Assembly: GCA_003599415.1 (NCBI GenBank) | Contig: QZKB01000050.1 | Span: 1-57,361 of the forward strand | Direction: 5' to 3' | From: Ignavibacteriales bacterium | GTDB lineage: Bacteria > Bacteroidota > Ignavibacteria > Ignavibacteriales > SURF-24 | Length of the DNA stretch: 57,361 nt | In this document: one piece after another, positions 9,248-19,023 of the stretch | Position numbering within the stretch: position 1 is the stretch's first letter | How the letters are laid out: each line of letters opens with the position of its first letter | Made by a program: the position numbers and the translations under genes | The notes under the pieces: model-generated | Database searches by the model: none | The model's input: only the letters and a program-made list of their open reading frames with translations | What the model was told of the DNA's origin: nothing

Positions 9248-10990
9248 ATGAAAAAAAGCCTACTGCTTCTGGTTTTATTCTCAGGTTTATTCTTTGCACA
9301 GGAATATCATTCTGTTCATCAAATGCATAGTAAACAATTCAGGGATGAATTAAATAAATCTGTCCCTGTAAATAACAGTAATGAGCAAATCATTCCGTTA
9401 AATCTTAAAAAGGCAAACCAGCTAAACAAAGCAGTGTTCGGCTTTCTGCCGGATTGGGAGTATTCTACAGCAAAAAGTTATTTGCAATATGAATTGTTAA
9501 CTCATATTGCCGCATTCGATTTCCAGGCAAGCAGTACCGGTTCTATCAGTAATCCTTCTTACTGGCCGTGGACAGATGTAATAAATGCAGCTCATACAAA
9601 GGGCGTTAAAGTGATTATGGCAATAACAAATTTCGATAAAGATGATATAAGGACAATTCTTACTAATACAACAGTTAAAAATACTTTCTTCGCAAATATT
9701 GTTACTAAGATAACAACTTATAATCTTGACGGAGTGAACATTGATTTTGAAGGTCCGTACACAGCAGACCGCGGAAGTTTGATGAATGGTTTTATGGCTG
9801 ATCTTACAAATTATATCCATACAAATCTTCCGGGCAAGGAAGTTTCTTTTGATGGACCGGTAGTAAACTGGAGCGGCTGGGATTTTACCGGGTTGGCAAA
9901 TTCCTGCGATTATATTTTTATTATGGGTTATGATTTTTATGGAAGCTGGAGCACCGAATCTGGTCCAAGCTCGCCTTTATCCGGCGGTACTTATAATGTG
10001 GGTAACTCTTTAACAAGCACAAGCTGGGGATATGCAAGTGTTGTCGCATCAAATCCGCAGAAATTAATTTTAGGAATTCCGTATTACGGAAACCACTGGA
10101 TAACCCAAACAAATGCTGCTAACTCTACAGTAATTGATTACGTTAGCTCTACAAGATTTAAAGATGATTATACAAGAGCTCAGACTTACGGCAGAATCTG
10201 GCAGAGTAATTACCAGGTGCCTTGGTACAGGTACCAGGAGGGTAGTACGTGGCACCAGGTATGGTATGATGATGACGAAAGTCTTGGATTAAAATATGAC
10301 CTTGCAATAAATAAAAATCTTTATGGCGTTGGTATGTGGGCTTTGGGATATGACAAGGGCCGTTCCGAATTATGGAATTTACTAAGGCAGAAATTCTTTG
10401 TGAATGTCCCGGTTGAATTGCTTTCATTCAGTGTCAGTCAGTCATTTTCAAAAGTAAATATTGAATGGCTGACTGCAAGCGAAACAAATAATTTTGGCTT
10501 TGAAATTCAGAGAGCATTACTTGCTGAAGATGATGAACTATCAACAGTACAGTTTTCAACAATAAAGTTTGTTAAAGGCGCCGGTACAACAACCGAACAA
10601 TGTAATTATTCATTTAAAGACGATATAAGTAATATAAGCAGTGGAAGAGTTGCATATCGCATTAAGCAGATTGATACCGACGGCAGTTACAAAATCTTTG
10701 ATGCAAAGATTTTTAATGTTGCACCTGTAAGCTTTTCACTTTCTCAAAACTATCCGAATCCTTTTAACCCGGAAACAAGAATCGATTTCCAGTTACCGGT
10801 GGATGGTAATGTTACTCTTACCATATATAATTTATTAGGAAGAGAAATCTCTACAGTTATAAATGAAGCTCGTCCTGCTGGATTTTATTCTGTTAAAGTT
10901 GATGCGGGAAACCTGTCTTCCGGAATTTACTTCTATACCTTAAAAACAAACAGATATAGCGAAACAAGAAAGATGGTTGTTGCAAAATAG
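9248..10990 (+). CDS. Secreted GH18-family glycoside hydrolase with T9SS sorting domain
   Basis: A 580-residue exported hydrolase. Residues 1-17 are a signal peptide. A GH18 TIM barrel covers about residues 60-390; the catalytic DxxDxDxE motif is read as LDGVNIDFEG, with the acid Glu168, and later barrel strands YIFIMGYDFYGSW and LGIPYYG follow. This fits the chitinase/spore-coat-hydrolase branch, so a chitin or peptidoglycan substrate is likely but unproven. Residues about 395-490 form an FN3-like linker of the Ignavibacterial type (VELLSFSV, then TASETNNFGFEIQRA). The last 85 residues are a T9SS type A sorting domain (QNYPNPFNPETRID, IYNLLGREIS, SSGIYFYTL), so the protein is expected to be exported through T9SS and attached to the cell surface or released. 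Confidence 0.85.
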   Translation: MKKSLLLLVLFSGLFFAQEYHSVHQMHSKQFRDELNKSVPVNNSNEQIIPLNLKKANQLNKAVFGFLPDWEYSTAKSYLQYELLTHIAAFDFQASSTGSISNPSYWPWTDVINAAHTKGVKVIMAITNFDKDDIRTILTNTTVKNTFFANIVTKITTYNLDGVNIDFEGPYTADRGSLMNGFMADLTNYIHTNLPGKEVSFDGPVVNWSGWDFTGLANSCDYIFIMGYDFYGSWSTESGPSSPLSGGTYNVGNSLTSTSWGYASVVASNPQKLILGIPYYGNHWITQTNAANSTVIDYVSSTRFKDDYTRAQTYGRIWQSNYQVPWYRYQEGSTWHQVWYDDDESLGLKYDLAINKNLYGVGMWALGYDKGRSELWNLLRQKFFVNVPVELLSFSVSQSFSKVNIEWLTASETNNFGFEIQRALLAEDDELSTVQFSTIKFVKGAGTTTEQCNYSFKDDISNISSGRVAYRIKQIDTDGSYKIFDAKIFNVAPVSFSLSQNYPNPFNPETRIDFQLPVDGNVTLTIYNLLGREISTVINEARPAGFYSVKVDAGNLSSGIYFYTLKTNRYSETRKMVVAK

Positions 10991-11006
10991 TCCTTGTAAA
11001 AAGTAG

Positions 11007-11669
11007 ATGTTAAACAAAATAATTGCAGTATGTGTGTTCTTGATTTCAAATTGCTTTACGGTTTATCCAGATAGCTTTTATGACGATAATATTTGTGGAT
11101 GTAATAATCTTTCCAACGCTGAAAAGGTAGAGGAGGTTAAAACCAGTAATACTGACTCAACTGAAACAATTCGGAAAAATCCATTCAAGGATAGGCTTAG
11201 CATATTTGTAAAATGGGGAGTAAAACTGGGTGACTATCATAAATACCAGGTACGACACAGCAATTACTTTGGAATTCAGTTTAACCATATGATGGACAAA
11301 AATTGGGGCTTGCAGCTCGAAATAGATTATTGGGAAGCTGATTATAAGCTTGATAATATAGACGGAGAAGTAACTTCACTAAGTTATATTTTATCATTGT
11401 ATTTTAACCTTTCCGGTGATAAGTTTTTTACACGTGCTTCGGTTGGATTTGGTTCTAATTGTCTGAATTTTAAATCATTGTTTGGTGATGAGTCAGAAGG
11501 TCTTGCCTCCCTGAACTTTGGATTTAACCTTGGATATAAATTATCAAAAAGAACAAATCTGATATTATTTTTTAAACAACAGATTGCCAGTAAAATAACC
11601 TTGGATGGGTCAAACTCCTTTTATATTACTCCTACCTTCATTGGTTTAGGATTTGGCTATAGATTCTAA
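11007..11669 (+). CDS. Predicted small outer-membrane beta-barrel protein
   Basis: I do not recognise a named family. The 220-residue protein has a hydrophobic N-terminus (residues 1-22) acting as a signal peptide, a short polar region containing CGC, and then alternating amphipathic strands rich in aromatic residues (FVKWGVKLGDYHKY, NYFGIQFNHM, WGLQLEIDYWEADY, FTRASVGFGSN, LNFGFNLGYKL). It ends in FIGLGFGYRF, a terminal phenylalanine typical of outer-membrane barrels recognised by BamA. It starts 17 nt after the GH18 gene and could be co-transcribed with it. An eight-stranded barrel is a reasonable guess. Confidence 0.7.
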   Translation: MLNKIIAVCVFLISNCFTVYPDSFYDDNICGCNNLSNAEKVEEVKTSNTDSTETIRKNPFKDRLSIFVKWGVKLGDYHKYQVRHSNYFGIQFNHMMDKNWGLQLEIDYWEADYKLDNIDGEVTSLSYILSLYFNLSGDKFFTRASVGFGSNCLNFKSLFGDESEGLASLNFGFNLGYKLSKRTNLILFFKQQIASKITLDGSNSFYITPTFIGLGFGYRF

Positions 11670-11924
11670 TCATTCATTTGCCTTTTACCTGATATAGCTT
11701 GATGAAAATTTTAATACTTCTCAATTTTTCTTTTGAACTACCGTTATTTGTTAAATCAATTAATTATCAAAATAAATTCAAATGAATTTATTATTCAATT
11801 ATGAAACTCTTTCCGAACAAATATTTGTTTAATATTTAAATGATATAAGTTTTGTTTTGCGAATAAGTTAAGCAGCCAAAATATTTTAATAAGAAAGTAA
11901 GGTTTAACAATTCAAAAATATAAA

Positions 11925-13223
11925 ATGAAGAAACCCAGAGTTGTAATTATCGGTGGCGGCTTCGGCGGACTTACCGCAACAAAAGCGCTTAAAAATGCTG
12001 ACGTGGAAATAATTTTAATTGATAAAACAAACCACCATCTCTTTCAGCCTTTATTATACCAGGTTGCTACTGCAGCATTATCTCCCGGAGATATTGCATT
12101 GCCACTCAGAGAAATTCTTAGATTACAAAACAACGTTAAAGTAATTCTTGGTGAAATAACAGCGATAGACAGGTTTAATAAAAAAGTAATTCTTGAAGAT
12201 GAAGAAATAAAGTTTGATTACCTTGTGGTAGCTACAGGTTCACGCCACTTTTATTTTGGCAAGAATGATTGGGAAGAAAATGCTCCCGGACTTAAAACTG
12301 TTTCTGATGCTCTTAGGATACGTGAAAGAATCTTAAACTCATTTGAGATTGCTGAAAGAATTTTATTCGAAGCTTCTCTTAACAGTCATAATGCCGATGT
12401 AAAAAAATATCTTACTTTTGTTCTTGTGGGTGCTGGTCCAACCGGAGTTGAACTTGCCGGTGCAATTGCAGAGATATCAAGGAAAACAATGTTGAAGGAT
12501 TTCCGATTTATAAAACCTGAAAGGACAAGTGTAATTTTGGTTGAAGGTCTGGACAGGGTTTTACCGATGTATGATCGGGACTTAAGTGAGAAAGCCAAAG
12601 AATCATTGGAAAGAATTGGCGTAACGGTTTTATTAAATACGCAGGTAACAGCCGTAACCAAAAACGGCGTTTATCTTGGCGATGATTTTATTGAAACTAA
12701 TAATGTTATCTGGGCTGCGGGTAATACAGCTTTGTCATTACAGAAAACTTTGGAGACAGAATTAGATCGTGCTGGACGCGTAGTAGTTAACAAGGATTTG
12801 AGTATTAAAGAGAATCCTAAAATATTTGTAATAGGTGATGCTGCTCTTTCTCTTGATGAAAAAGGAAAACCATTACCGGGAGTATGCCCGGTTGCAATTC
12901 AACAGGGTAAATACGTTGCTAATACAATCAACAGGGATATTAAAGGAAAGCCCAGGGTAGACTTCAGATATTTTGATAAAGGAAGCATGGCTACAATCGG
13001 AAGGGCAAAAGGGATTGCAGAAATAGCAGGACTGAAATTATCCGGTTATATCGCATTGCTTGCATGGTCTTTTATTCATATTCTTTACCTTATTGGATTC
13101 CGTAACCGCTACAGAGTAATGATTGAATGGATATGGATTTATTTTACAAGAAGAAACGGAATAAGGCTGATTACAAACAAGACTGAAGGCATCTTAAGTG
13201 AAGAACAAAAACTAAAAGTGTGA
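11925..13223 (+). CDS. ndh: Type II NADH dehydrogenase (NDH-2)
   Basis: A 432-residue FAD enzyme that oxidises NADH and reduces membrane quinone without pumping protons. The FAD-binding fold begins VVIIGGGFGGLTA. The quinone-site region contains NHHLFQPLLYQVATAALSPG, the hallmark of NDH-2. The NADH-binding fold is at VLVGAGPTGVELAGAIAE near residue 170, and the second FAD contact is IFVIGDAA near residue 300. The C-terminus (SGYIALLAWSFIHILYLIGF and following) is the amphipathic membrane-anchoring helix pair of the enzyme. Length and motifs are complete. It stands alone between two non-coding gaps and presumably has its own promoter in the AT-rich 255-base region before it. Confidence 0.92.
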   Translation: MKKPRVVIIGGGFGGLTATKALKNADVEIILIDKTNHHLFQPLLYQVATAALSPGDIALPLREILRLQNNVKVILGEITAIDRFNKKVILEDEEIKFDYLVVATGSRHFYFGKNDWEENAPGLKTVSDALRIRERILNSFEIAERILFEASLNSHNADVKKYLTFVLVGAGPTGVELAGAIAEISRKTMLKDFRFIKPERTSVILVEGLDRVLPMYDRDLSEKAKESLERIGVTVLLNTQVTAVTKNGVYLGDDFIETNNVIWAAGNTALSLQKTLETELDRAGRVVVNKDLSIKENPKIFVIGDAALSLDEKGKPLPGVCPVAIQQGKYVANTINRDIKGKPRVDFRYFDKGSMATIGRAKGIAEIAGLKLSGYIALLAWSFIHILYLIGFRNRYRVMIEWIWIYFTRRNGIRLITNKTEGILSEEQKLKV

Positions 13224-13773
13224 TTCTCTATTCTTATCGAGTGCGATAATGACTGGCTGGTTATCTTTTGCCATTCAATTGTAATACAATAGTGTAAGAG
13301 CATGCTAAGGCAAAGGCTGAGTTTGAGATGCGCTGTTCGTAATTCAACATTTCTTACTTGCCTGCAGCATGCAGTTTCAATATTCAATATTGAAGTATCA
13401 ACTTGCATTCTTGCAATCTTGCATTCTTGCTGCCATGCATTCTTCCAACCTTACGTCTTTGCGTCAATCAATTCACTTGCTGCCTTGATTGTAATTCAAT
13501 GGCAATTCAATTGTCATATTCTGAAACCTGACATTTAATCATCCAAATTATCCGGAATTCCATAGATATTTACAGGCAACCAGCTGGTCATTCAAACACT
13601 CTCTTTTCTGATATTCCATTTTTCAAATCTTTCTATTATTCCATCTTTTCAAACACCTGTGTATAAATTAAAATACAATATACAAGTTGAAATCATTCAT
13701 TTTTAAGCTGAAAGTAAAGTAATATGCTGGCACTATGATTGTAATAATACTATTGAAATTGAAAACAGACTAA
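13224..13773. repeat. Repeat-rich non-coding region
   Basis: A 550-base stretch without a convincing gene. It holds a run of imperfect copies of a 'cttgcattcttgcaat' type unit at about 13401-13452 (TTGCATTCTTGC, TTGCAATC, TTGCATTCTTGC, TGCATTCTTCC), preceded by the self-complementary tattcaatattgaa (13381-13394). Two imperfectly mirrored segments flank it: ttgccattcaattgtaata near 13268 and gtaattcaatggcaattcaa near 13491. The reverse complement of the same unit type recurs at 48671-48768. The remainder, 13550-13773, is AT-rich with no gene and should hold the promoter of the following lipoprotein gene. Confidence 0.6.
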
Positions 13774-13785
13774 ATGAGGTGTGAA

Positions 13786-14610
13786 ATGAAAAAGATATTT
13801 TTAACATTACTTTTATTATCGGCTGCAATACTTTATTACGGCTGCGATATACATGATTTTGACGAGTTTGACGATGAACCGCCATCACCGCCAACAAACA
13901 TTTATACTGTTACCGGCGATAACCGCGTTGATATTATGTGGGATGAAAATCCTGAACGAGATGTTGCCGGTTATAATGTTTATTTCAGTTGGGATGACTA
14001 CAAATATGAACTCTTAGGCTCAACTGAAAATAATTACTACATAGATTATGGAGCTGAAAACGGTGAAACTTATTATTATGCGGTTACAGCTTATGACTAT
14101 AATGGTAATGAAAGTGACTTGAGTGAAGATTTAATTTATGATACTCCAAGACCTGAGGGCTTTAACCAGACTATATTTAATTATCTTGAATTTCCGGATA
14201 ACTCGGGTTACGATTTTTCACATTATAGCGTTATTGCTTATGATAGCTTAGATACGGATTTCTTCTTTGAAAATTATAATGGTACCTTCTATCTGGACGT
14301 ATGGAGAGATTCTGATATTCAGGATATGGGACAGACAAAAGATATATATGATATTTCATATGCTCCTACATCCGGCTGGTCAAGTACTAAAGATGCAATC
14401 GCAATTGTAGGTCATACTTATGTAATCTGGACGTGGGATAATCACTATGCTAAGATTAGAATAAAGAATATTACAAGTGAAAGAGTTGTTTTTGACTGGG
14501 CTTACCAGACAGTGGAAGGTAATGATGAACTTAAAGCCAACAGAAGACCAGATAAAAGAGAACCGCTTAGCAAAGAAGAATTTAAGACAAGAGTCGGTAA
14601 ACGCTCGTAA
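13786..14610 (+). CDS. Fibronectin type III lipoprotein
   Basis: A predicted lipoprotein of 274 residues. The start at 13786 is preferred over ATG 13774 because gaggtg at 13777 makes a good ribosome site and the shorter form begins with a normal MKK signal. The lipobox is YYGC, with the lipidated Cys near residue 20. After a short acidic spacer (DFDEFDDEPPSPP), an FN3 domain spans about residues 35-125 (PTNIYTV, VDIMWDENPERDVAGYNVYFS, YYYAVTAYDYNGNES). The C-terminal 140 residues are rich in aromatic and acidic residues and of no family I know. A strong terminator-like hairpin follows, so this looks like a single-gene unit. Surface or periplasmic location is expected; function unknown. Confidence 0.75.
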   Translation: MKKIFLTLLLLSAAILYYGCDIHDFDEFDDEPPSPPTNIYTVTGDNRVDIMWDENPERDVAGYNVYFSWDDYKYELLGSTENNYYIDYGAENGETYYYAVTAYDYNGNESDLSEDLIYDTPRPEGFNQTIFNYLEFPDNSGYDFSHYSVIAYDSLDTDFFFENYNGTFYLDVWRDSDIQDMGQTKDIYDISYAPTSGWSSTKDAIAIVGHTYVIWTWDNHYAKIRIKNITSERVVFDWAYQTVEGNDELKANRRPDKREPLSKEEFKTRVGKRS

Positions 14611-14647
14611 GAAAATTGTAACTCAATATTTTGGTTAAAAACAAGGG

Positions 14648-14680
14648 AAAGCATACTTTATTAGTATGCTTTTTCTATAT
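14648..14680 (+). terminator. Rho-independent terminator after the FN3 lipoprotein gene
   Basis: A perfect 10-bp stem, aaagcatact (14648-14657) pairing with agtatgcttt (14663-14672), closes a 5-base loop and is followed by tttctat. Position and T-run fit termination of the FN3 lipoprotein transcript, 38 bases after its stop. Confidence 0.85.
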
Positions 14681-14709
14681 TTGTAAGTGATTTTGATGAA
14701 GTTAAAGAA

Positions 14710-15168
14710 ATGATGAAACATTTGTTATATAAACTTAAATTTTTGCCGGTCCTCTTTATTTGTCTTTCACTTTATTTAAGTGGGCAGGATAAAGGAGACA
14801 ATCTTCATCACCAAAAGGTTGACGGGGAAACTCCGAAAGCAATCTTTACAAAGATTGAAGAAGGTTTTAACACCGGTGATGTTGAAAAGTTTGCAAAGTT
14901 TTTCAGTTCTCAAACATATGCCAGCTTAAAGGATGGGGTTTCCGGGTATTACAGCCCAAACCAGTTTTTCTTTATACTTCAAAACTATTTCAGCGTTTAT
15001 AAACCTATAAATTTCCGTTTCGTTACATCTGATGATAAATCTGATAATCCGTATGCCGCCGGTTATTTTAAATACGAGGTTAAAGGAGTAAGAAAAAGTT
15101 CTCAGGTTTATATCTCTCTGAAGGTTATTGGTAACAGTTGGAAAATTTCTCACATCTCAATTAATTAA
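14710..15168 (+). CDS. Exported NTF2-like protein (DUF4783-type)
   Basis: A 152-residue exported protein. A signal peptide (residues 1-25, with core FLPVLFICLSLYLSG) precedes an NTF2/cystatin-like domain: a first helix AIFTKIEEGFNTGDVEKFAKFF, then QFFFILQNYFSVYKPINFRFV and the paired strands YFKYEVKGVRKSSQVYISLKVI and SWKISHISIN. This order matches the DUF4783 family of Bacteroidetes. No catalytic residues are obvious. It ends two bases before the start of a large histidine kinase and is almost certainly co-transcribed with it, so a periplasmic sensing accessory role is possible but unproven. A second ATG at 14713 could equally be the start. Confidence 0.7.
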   Translation: MMKHLLYKLKFLPVLFICLSLYLSGQDKGDNLHHQKVDGETPKAIFTKIEEGFNTGDVEKFAKFFSSQTYASLKDGVSGYYSPNQFFFILQNYFSVYKPINFRFVTSDDKSDNPYAAGYFKYEVKGVRKSSQVYISLKVIGNSWKISHISIN

Positions 15169-15170
15169 GA

Positions 15171-18100
15171 ATGTTCGGCAAATATTTTAAATCCAGAAAA
15201 AAAATATATTTCTCCGGATTCCTGCTATTATTGCTTTCAATAATTGTACTTGCCATAGTTGCGCCTATTCTGCAGGAACATAAAAAGAATAACTGGGAAA
15301 ACGAGTTAAAGAAAAATATTGCCGAAATTGAAAATGGCGTTCTTACAAAGTTAGATAAACAACAAAAAGATTTGCTCCTTGTTGCTGCAAGAATTAAAAA
15401 CCAGGTCAGAAAATCTCTTGGCAATAATGATGAGCAGGGCAATGTACTTAAACTGCTTGCCGCAAATAATAATAAGGATTATTTAGCCGAGGTAATCAAC
15501 AAGAATGAAAAGTTAATCGGCTGGACAAACAAAGTACCAATTCCGCAGGAAGATTTTTTCCCGCTTAACTTCAGATTAGGTGAAGCATTTTTCTACCGCT
15601 CAAGTCTTGTTACCTATTTAACTGTAATTGATACACTGAGTGCCGGCAATTCATTTTATCTTGCTGTCGGTGTTCCTATTGAGAAACATTTTGAAATTGA
15701 TAATGAGTACTCAAGGAATATTTCCTTAACAAAAGATCTTACGCAGAAATATCTTACTGAGGTTGAATTTAATTATTCGCCGTTTGCAAAAAAGACGCGC
15801 GACGGAAGAAAGTTTTCAATTGAGATACTTAACAATAAAGAAAAGAAAATAGGAGTTATTACTTTAAGCAAACCTTCGTTGGATTCCCGTCTGTTAGCTC
15901 TGAATGAAGAGATAAGCAAAGTCCAATCGGTTTTAGCTTTTGCAGCATTATTTTTTTTGATGCTTGGATTTTATTCCGATATAAAGAGAATAAAAAGAAA
16001 ATGGCTTCAGTTTGTTTTCTATACAGTTCTTCTGGCGGGTTTAAGATATGCAATGTTCTGGCTGGATATTCCTTCGGTGCTTATAGAAAGTCCAGTTACA
16101 GATGCATCGTTTTTTGCATCCACGTTTGGAATGGGTATTGTAAAATCTCCTATTGAATTATTAATAACAGTAATCTTTCTTTTAGTCTTTTCGTTCAGCT
16201 TTTTTAAAATTACTTTTTCAAGTCTTACCGTCAGGCAGCATAATGTTCAGGCAGATAAAAAGAAATTTGCATTACTTTTTATAATCTTAATCCCTTTGCT
16301 TTTAATTATGCTTCGCGGATTGGGCGCTGCAATCAAAAGTGTCATATTCGATTCATCCTTGAGATATTTTAAAGAACCGGGACTGCTTCCGAATCTGCCG
16401 ATAGGATTAATGGAATTAAATGTTTTGCTTTTAGGATTTTCCTGTGTAATTGTATCTATCGCTTTTATACTTATCATCGTAGAATATTTCCCGATAAAGA
16501 AACCGGAAGGAAGAACAATCGTCGGAATATTTTTTATTCTTTTCATATTGCTGCAGTTGCTTGGCTGGCTTTACGATCTTATGCAGGCAGATCCACAGGG
16601 AAATGATTTAATCCGTATCATTTACCTTACTTTAATAATTGCTCTATCATTCAAAATTTATTTTCAGAGAGTTGATAACACTTACAACTATGCTTATGTG
16701 GTTTTAACTGCTTCAATTGTTACAATCGGTTTAATGAATTATTACAATTCAAAACTTGAGAATGAATCCTTAAAAACCACCGCCTATGAATTAACAAGAA
16801 CAAGCAGTACCTGGCTTGAATTTCTTGTCACTCAATCTTTGATGAATGCCGAGAACATCGATGAAACTTACAGGGCGCTTAAGGACAGGTTAACTAACTA
16901 TGAATCAGCTGCATTTATAATTTGGAGCGGCAGCCAGCTTCAGAAAGAAAAACTTAATTCTTCTGTTGCTCTGTTGGACAGGCAAAAAAATCTGCTTGGT
17001 AGTTTTGGAATCGAACTGGACGAGAAATACAGGGTTAACCCGCGAATTCTTCAAACCGAAATTGAAGGATTAAAAATATTCGATAATTATTATCCTGCTC
17101 AGCTTGAAGGAAAGATAACTTCGGGAGTAATTCCTATAAGAGACAGCGATGTTCTGCTTGGCTATGTTGTTGTATCAATCCTGTATGATGAAACCAATTA
17201 CGGCAGGATTGACTACCCGGGATTCATCTCGCCGGAATTTAATATGCTCAACTCCACCGTTGATTTTGAAACGCTTAAGATTTTTGAATACCGGAACAAT
17301 AAACTTGAAAATGTTTACGGAGACATAACCCCGTCATTTGAAATAACAAAGAAAATTATTTCTGCCCGGTTTGTTAATAATGAAGCATGGATTAGCCTGA
17401 ACCACAGCGGAGATGATTACTCTGCGTATGTGTTGAAGTTTGCAGAAAAAGATGATAACCGAATTCTTGCCGTAGCATTAAAGGAGAAAAAATTTTCATG
17501 GAGTTTATATAATTTTCTTAAAGTATTCTTTGTCCATATCCTCTTTCTTACTGTCTATTTAATAATTGGATTTGCAATTCAGTTATACCGTGCAAAAATT
17601 ATTAAACTTACTTTCAGGATACAATTACTGACTGCCTTTTTGTTTATCTCGTTATTCCCATTAATCTTCCTTGCAGTTTATAACAGGAGTCTTACCGACC
17701 AGAAAAACATTGAAGCAACAAAAAATACTTTGAAGGAAAAGACAATAAATCTTGAAAAGTATTTCAAGAATAACCTGAACAAGAATGAAAACCAGCAGCA
17801 GTTGTTCCGAAATGCAACCGATCAGCTTGATATTAATTTTACAATTTATAAGAACGAGAAACTTTATTTCAGTTCCAGGCAGGAATTTAATTTATCCGGT
17901 TTGTTACCGGACATTATTAATCCGAATGTGTATTCCAAATTTGAAAGTCTTGGATTTACAGAAGAACTTGAGGAAGATTCATTTGAGGATTATAAGTTCA
18001 ATAGTTTCTATAAAAAAATTACTGTAGGCAGCTATGATTACATAATCCAGGTGGCCGATGTATTTAACAAAGTTTCGCTTCCGATTACAGGTGAAGAGTT

Positions 18101-19001
18101 TGATGTTTTCTTATTCGGAAGTTATTCAATTGCAATTATTCTTATAATAATATTAAGCGCTTTTCTTGCAAACAGAATTTCTTCTCCTATAAGGAAATTA
18201 ACAAGGGCAACTGAATCGGTTGCCGAAGGCGACCTGAGCATTGAAGTGGAGGAATTCCAGAAAGGGGAAGTTGGTGATCTTGTTAAAGGATTTAACCTGA
18301 TGATTCAGCAGCTTAAAAAGAGCCAGACAGAATTAGCTGAACTTGAAAGAGAAAATGCCTGGAAGGAAATGGCAAGACAGGTTGCTCATGAAATTAAAAA
18401 CCCCTTAACCCCAATGAAACTTGCTGTTCAGCAGCTTGTAATTGCTTACAAAGATCGCTCGGTTAAATTCGATTCTATATTTGATAAAGTATCAAATACA
18501 ATAATTAACCAGATTGATACTTTAAGTAACATCGCCTCGGAGTTTAGCAGTTTTACTCGCATGCCCAAACCGAAACTGGAAGTAATTAATCTTATCAGTT
18601 CAATTGAAGAAGTAAGAAATTTATTTATTGATGAGAAAGTAAAAATAGAACTCGATTCCGTTAATAATGAAATAACAGTTGAAGCCGATAAAGATCACTT
18701 AAAAAGAACATTCATAAATCTTATCCGCAATTCAATTCAGGCAAAAGCAACCGCAGTCAACCTAAAAGTTGAATCTGAAGGTAAAGAAGTAAGCATCAGA
18801 ATAATAGATAACGGGAAAGGAATTCCGGAAGAATTTATTTCAAGAATTTTTGAACCGAATTTTACAACAAAGGAAAAGGGAATGGGTATAGGTTTGAAAC
18901 TTGCGAAGAAATTTCTTGAGTCTATCAATGCAGGCATCAGGGTTGAATATTCAAATGAGAAGGGAACATGTATCCTGGTAACAATGCACAGGTTGGTTTA
19001 A
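15171..19001 (+). CDS. Large multi-TM NtrY-like sensor histidine kinase
   Basis: A 1276-residue membrane histidine kinase. One TM near residues 12-34 is followed by an extracytoplasmic domain (about 35-245), a block of about eight TM helices (245-530), a second extracytoplasmic domain (530-770), two more TMs, a third short loop and a final TM near residue 980. A HAMP domain follows (RISSPIRKLTRATESVAEGD). The phosphoacceptor is in RQVAHEIKNPLTPMK (His1073), the NtrY form of the H-box. The C-terminal ATPase has the N-box NLIRNSIQA and the G-boxes DNGKGIP and GMGIGL. No response regulator is adjacent. The kinase half is ordinary NtrY-like; the sensor half, with three extracytoplasmic segments, is much larger than the usual NtrY input. 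Confidence 0.88.
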   Translation: MFGKYFKSRKKIYFSGFLLLLLSIIVLAIVAPILQEHKKNNWENELKKNIAEIENGVLTKLDKQQKDLLLVAARIKNQVRKSLGNNDEQGNVLKLLAANNNKDYLAEVINKNEKLIGWTNKVPIPQEDFFPLNFRLGEAFFYRSSLVTYLTVIDTLSAGNSFYLAVGVPIEKHFEIDNEYSRNISLTKDLTQKYLTEVEFNYSPFAKKTRDGRKFSIEILNNKEKKIGVITLSKPSLDSRLLALNEEISKVQSVLAFAALFFLMLGFYSDIKRIKRKWLQFVFYTVLLAGLRYAMFWLDIPSVLIESPVTDASFFASTFGMGIVKSPIELLITVIFLLVFSFSFFKITFSSLTVRQHNVQADKKKFALLFIILIPLLLIMLRGLGAAIKSVIFDSSLRYFKEPGLLPNLPIGLMELNVLLLGFSCVIVSIAFILIIVEYFPIKKPEGRTIVGIFFILFILLQLLGWLYDLMQADPQGNDLIRIIYLTLIIALSFKIYFQRVDNTYNYAYVVLTASIVTIGLMNYYNSKLENESLKTTAYELTRTSSTWLEFLVTQSLMNAENIDETYRALKDRLTNYESAAFIIWSGSQLQKEKLNSSVALLDRQKNLLGSFGIELDEKYRVNPRILQTEIEGLKIFDNYYPAQLEGKITSGVIPIRDSDVLLGYVVVSILYDETNYGRIDYPGFISPEFNMLNSTVDFETLKIFEYRNNKLENVYGDITPSFEITKKIISARFVNNEAWISLNHSGDDYSAYVLKFAEKDDNRILAVALKEKKFSWSLYNFLKVFFVHILFLTVYLIIGFAIQLYRAKIIKLTFRIQLLTAFLFISLFPLIFLAVYNRSLTDQKNIEATKNTLKEKTINLEKYFKNNLNKNENQQQLFRNATDQLDINFTIYKNEKLYFSSRQEFNLSGLLPDIINPNVYSKFESLGFTEELEEDSFEDYKFNSFYKKITVGSYDYIIQVADVFNKVSLPITGEEFDVFLFGSYSIAIILIIILSAFLANRISSPIRKLTRATESVAEGDLSIEVEEFQKGEVGDLVKGFNLMIQQLKKSQTELAELERENAWKEMARQVAHEIKNPLTPMKLAVQQLVIAYKDRSVKFDSIFDKVSNTIINQIDTLSNIASEFSSFTRMPKPKLEVINLISSIEEVRNLFIDEKVKIELDSVNNEITVEADKDHLKRTFINLIRNSIQAKATAVNLKVESEGKEVSIRIIDNGKGIPEEFISRIFEPNFTTKEKGMGIGLKLAKKFLESINAGIRVEYSNEKGTCILVTMHRLV

Positions 19002-19023
19002 TAATTTTCCCGGTGAATAAATT

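Noticed and set aside
9497..9820. A 107-residue minus-strand open frame
   Set aside because: It is antisense to the GH18 catalytic barrel and shows no recognisable protein features.
13401..13452. A possible CRISPR array in the ttgcattctt repeats
   Set aside because: Units are about 10 bases, imperfect and have no constant-length spacers, and no cas gene is present.
13302..13538. A 78-residue open frame on the plus strand
   Set aside because: It lies wholly within the repeat-rich gap, has no ribosome site and its amino-acid content simply reflects the ttgcattctt repeats.
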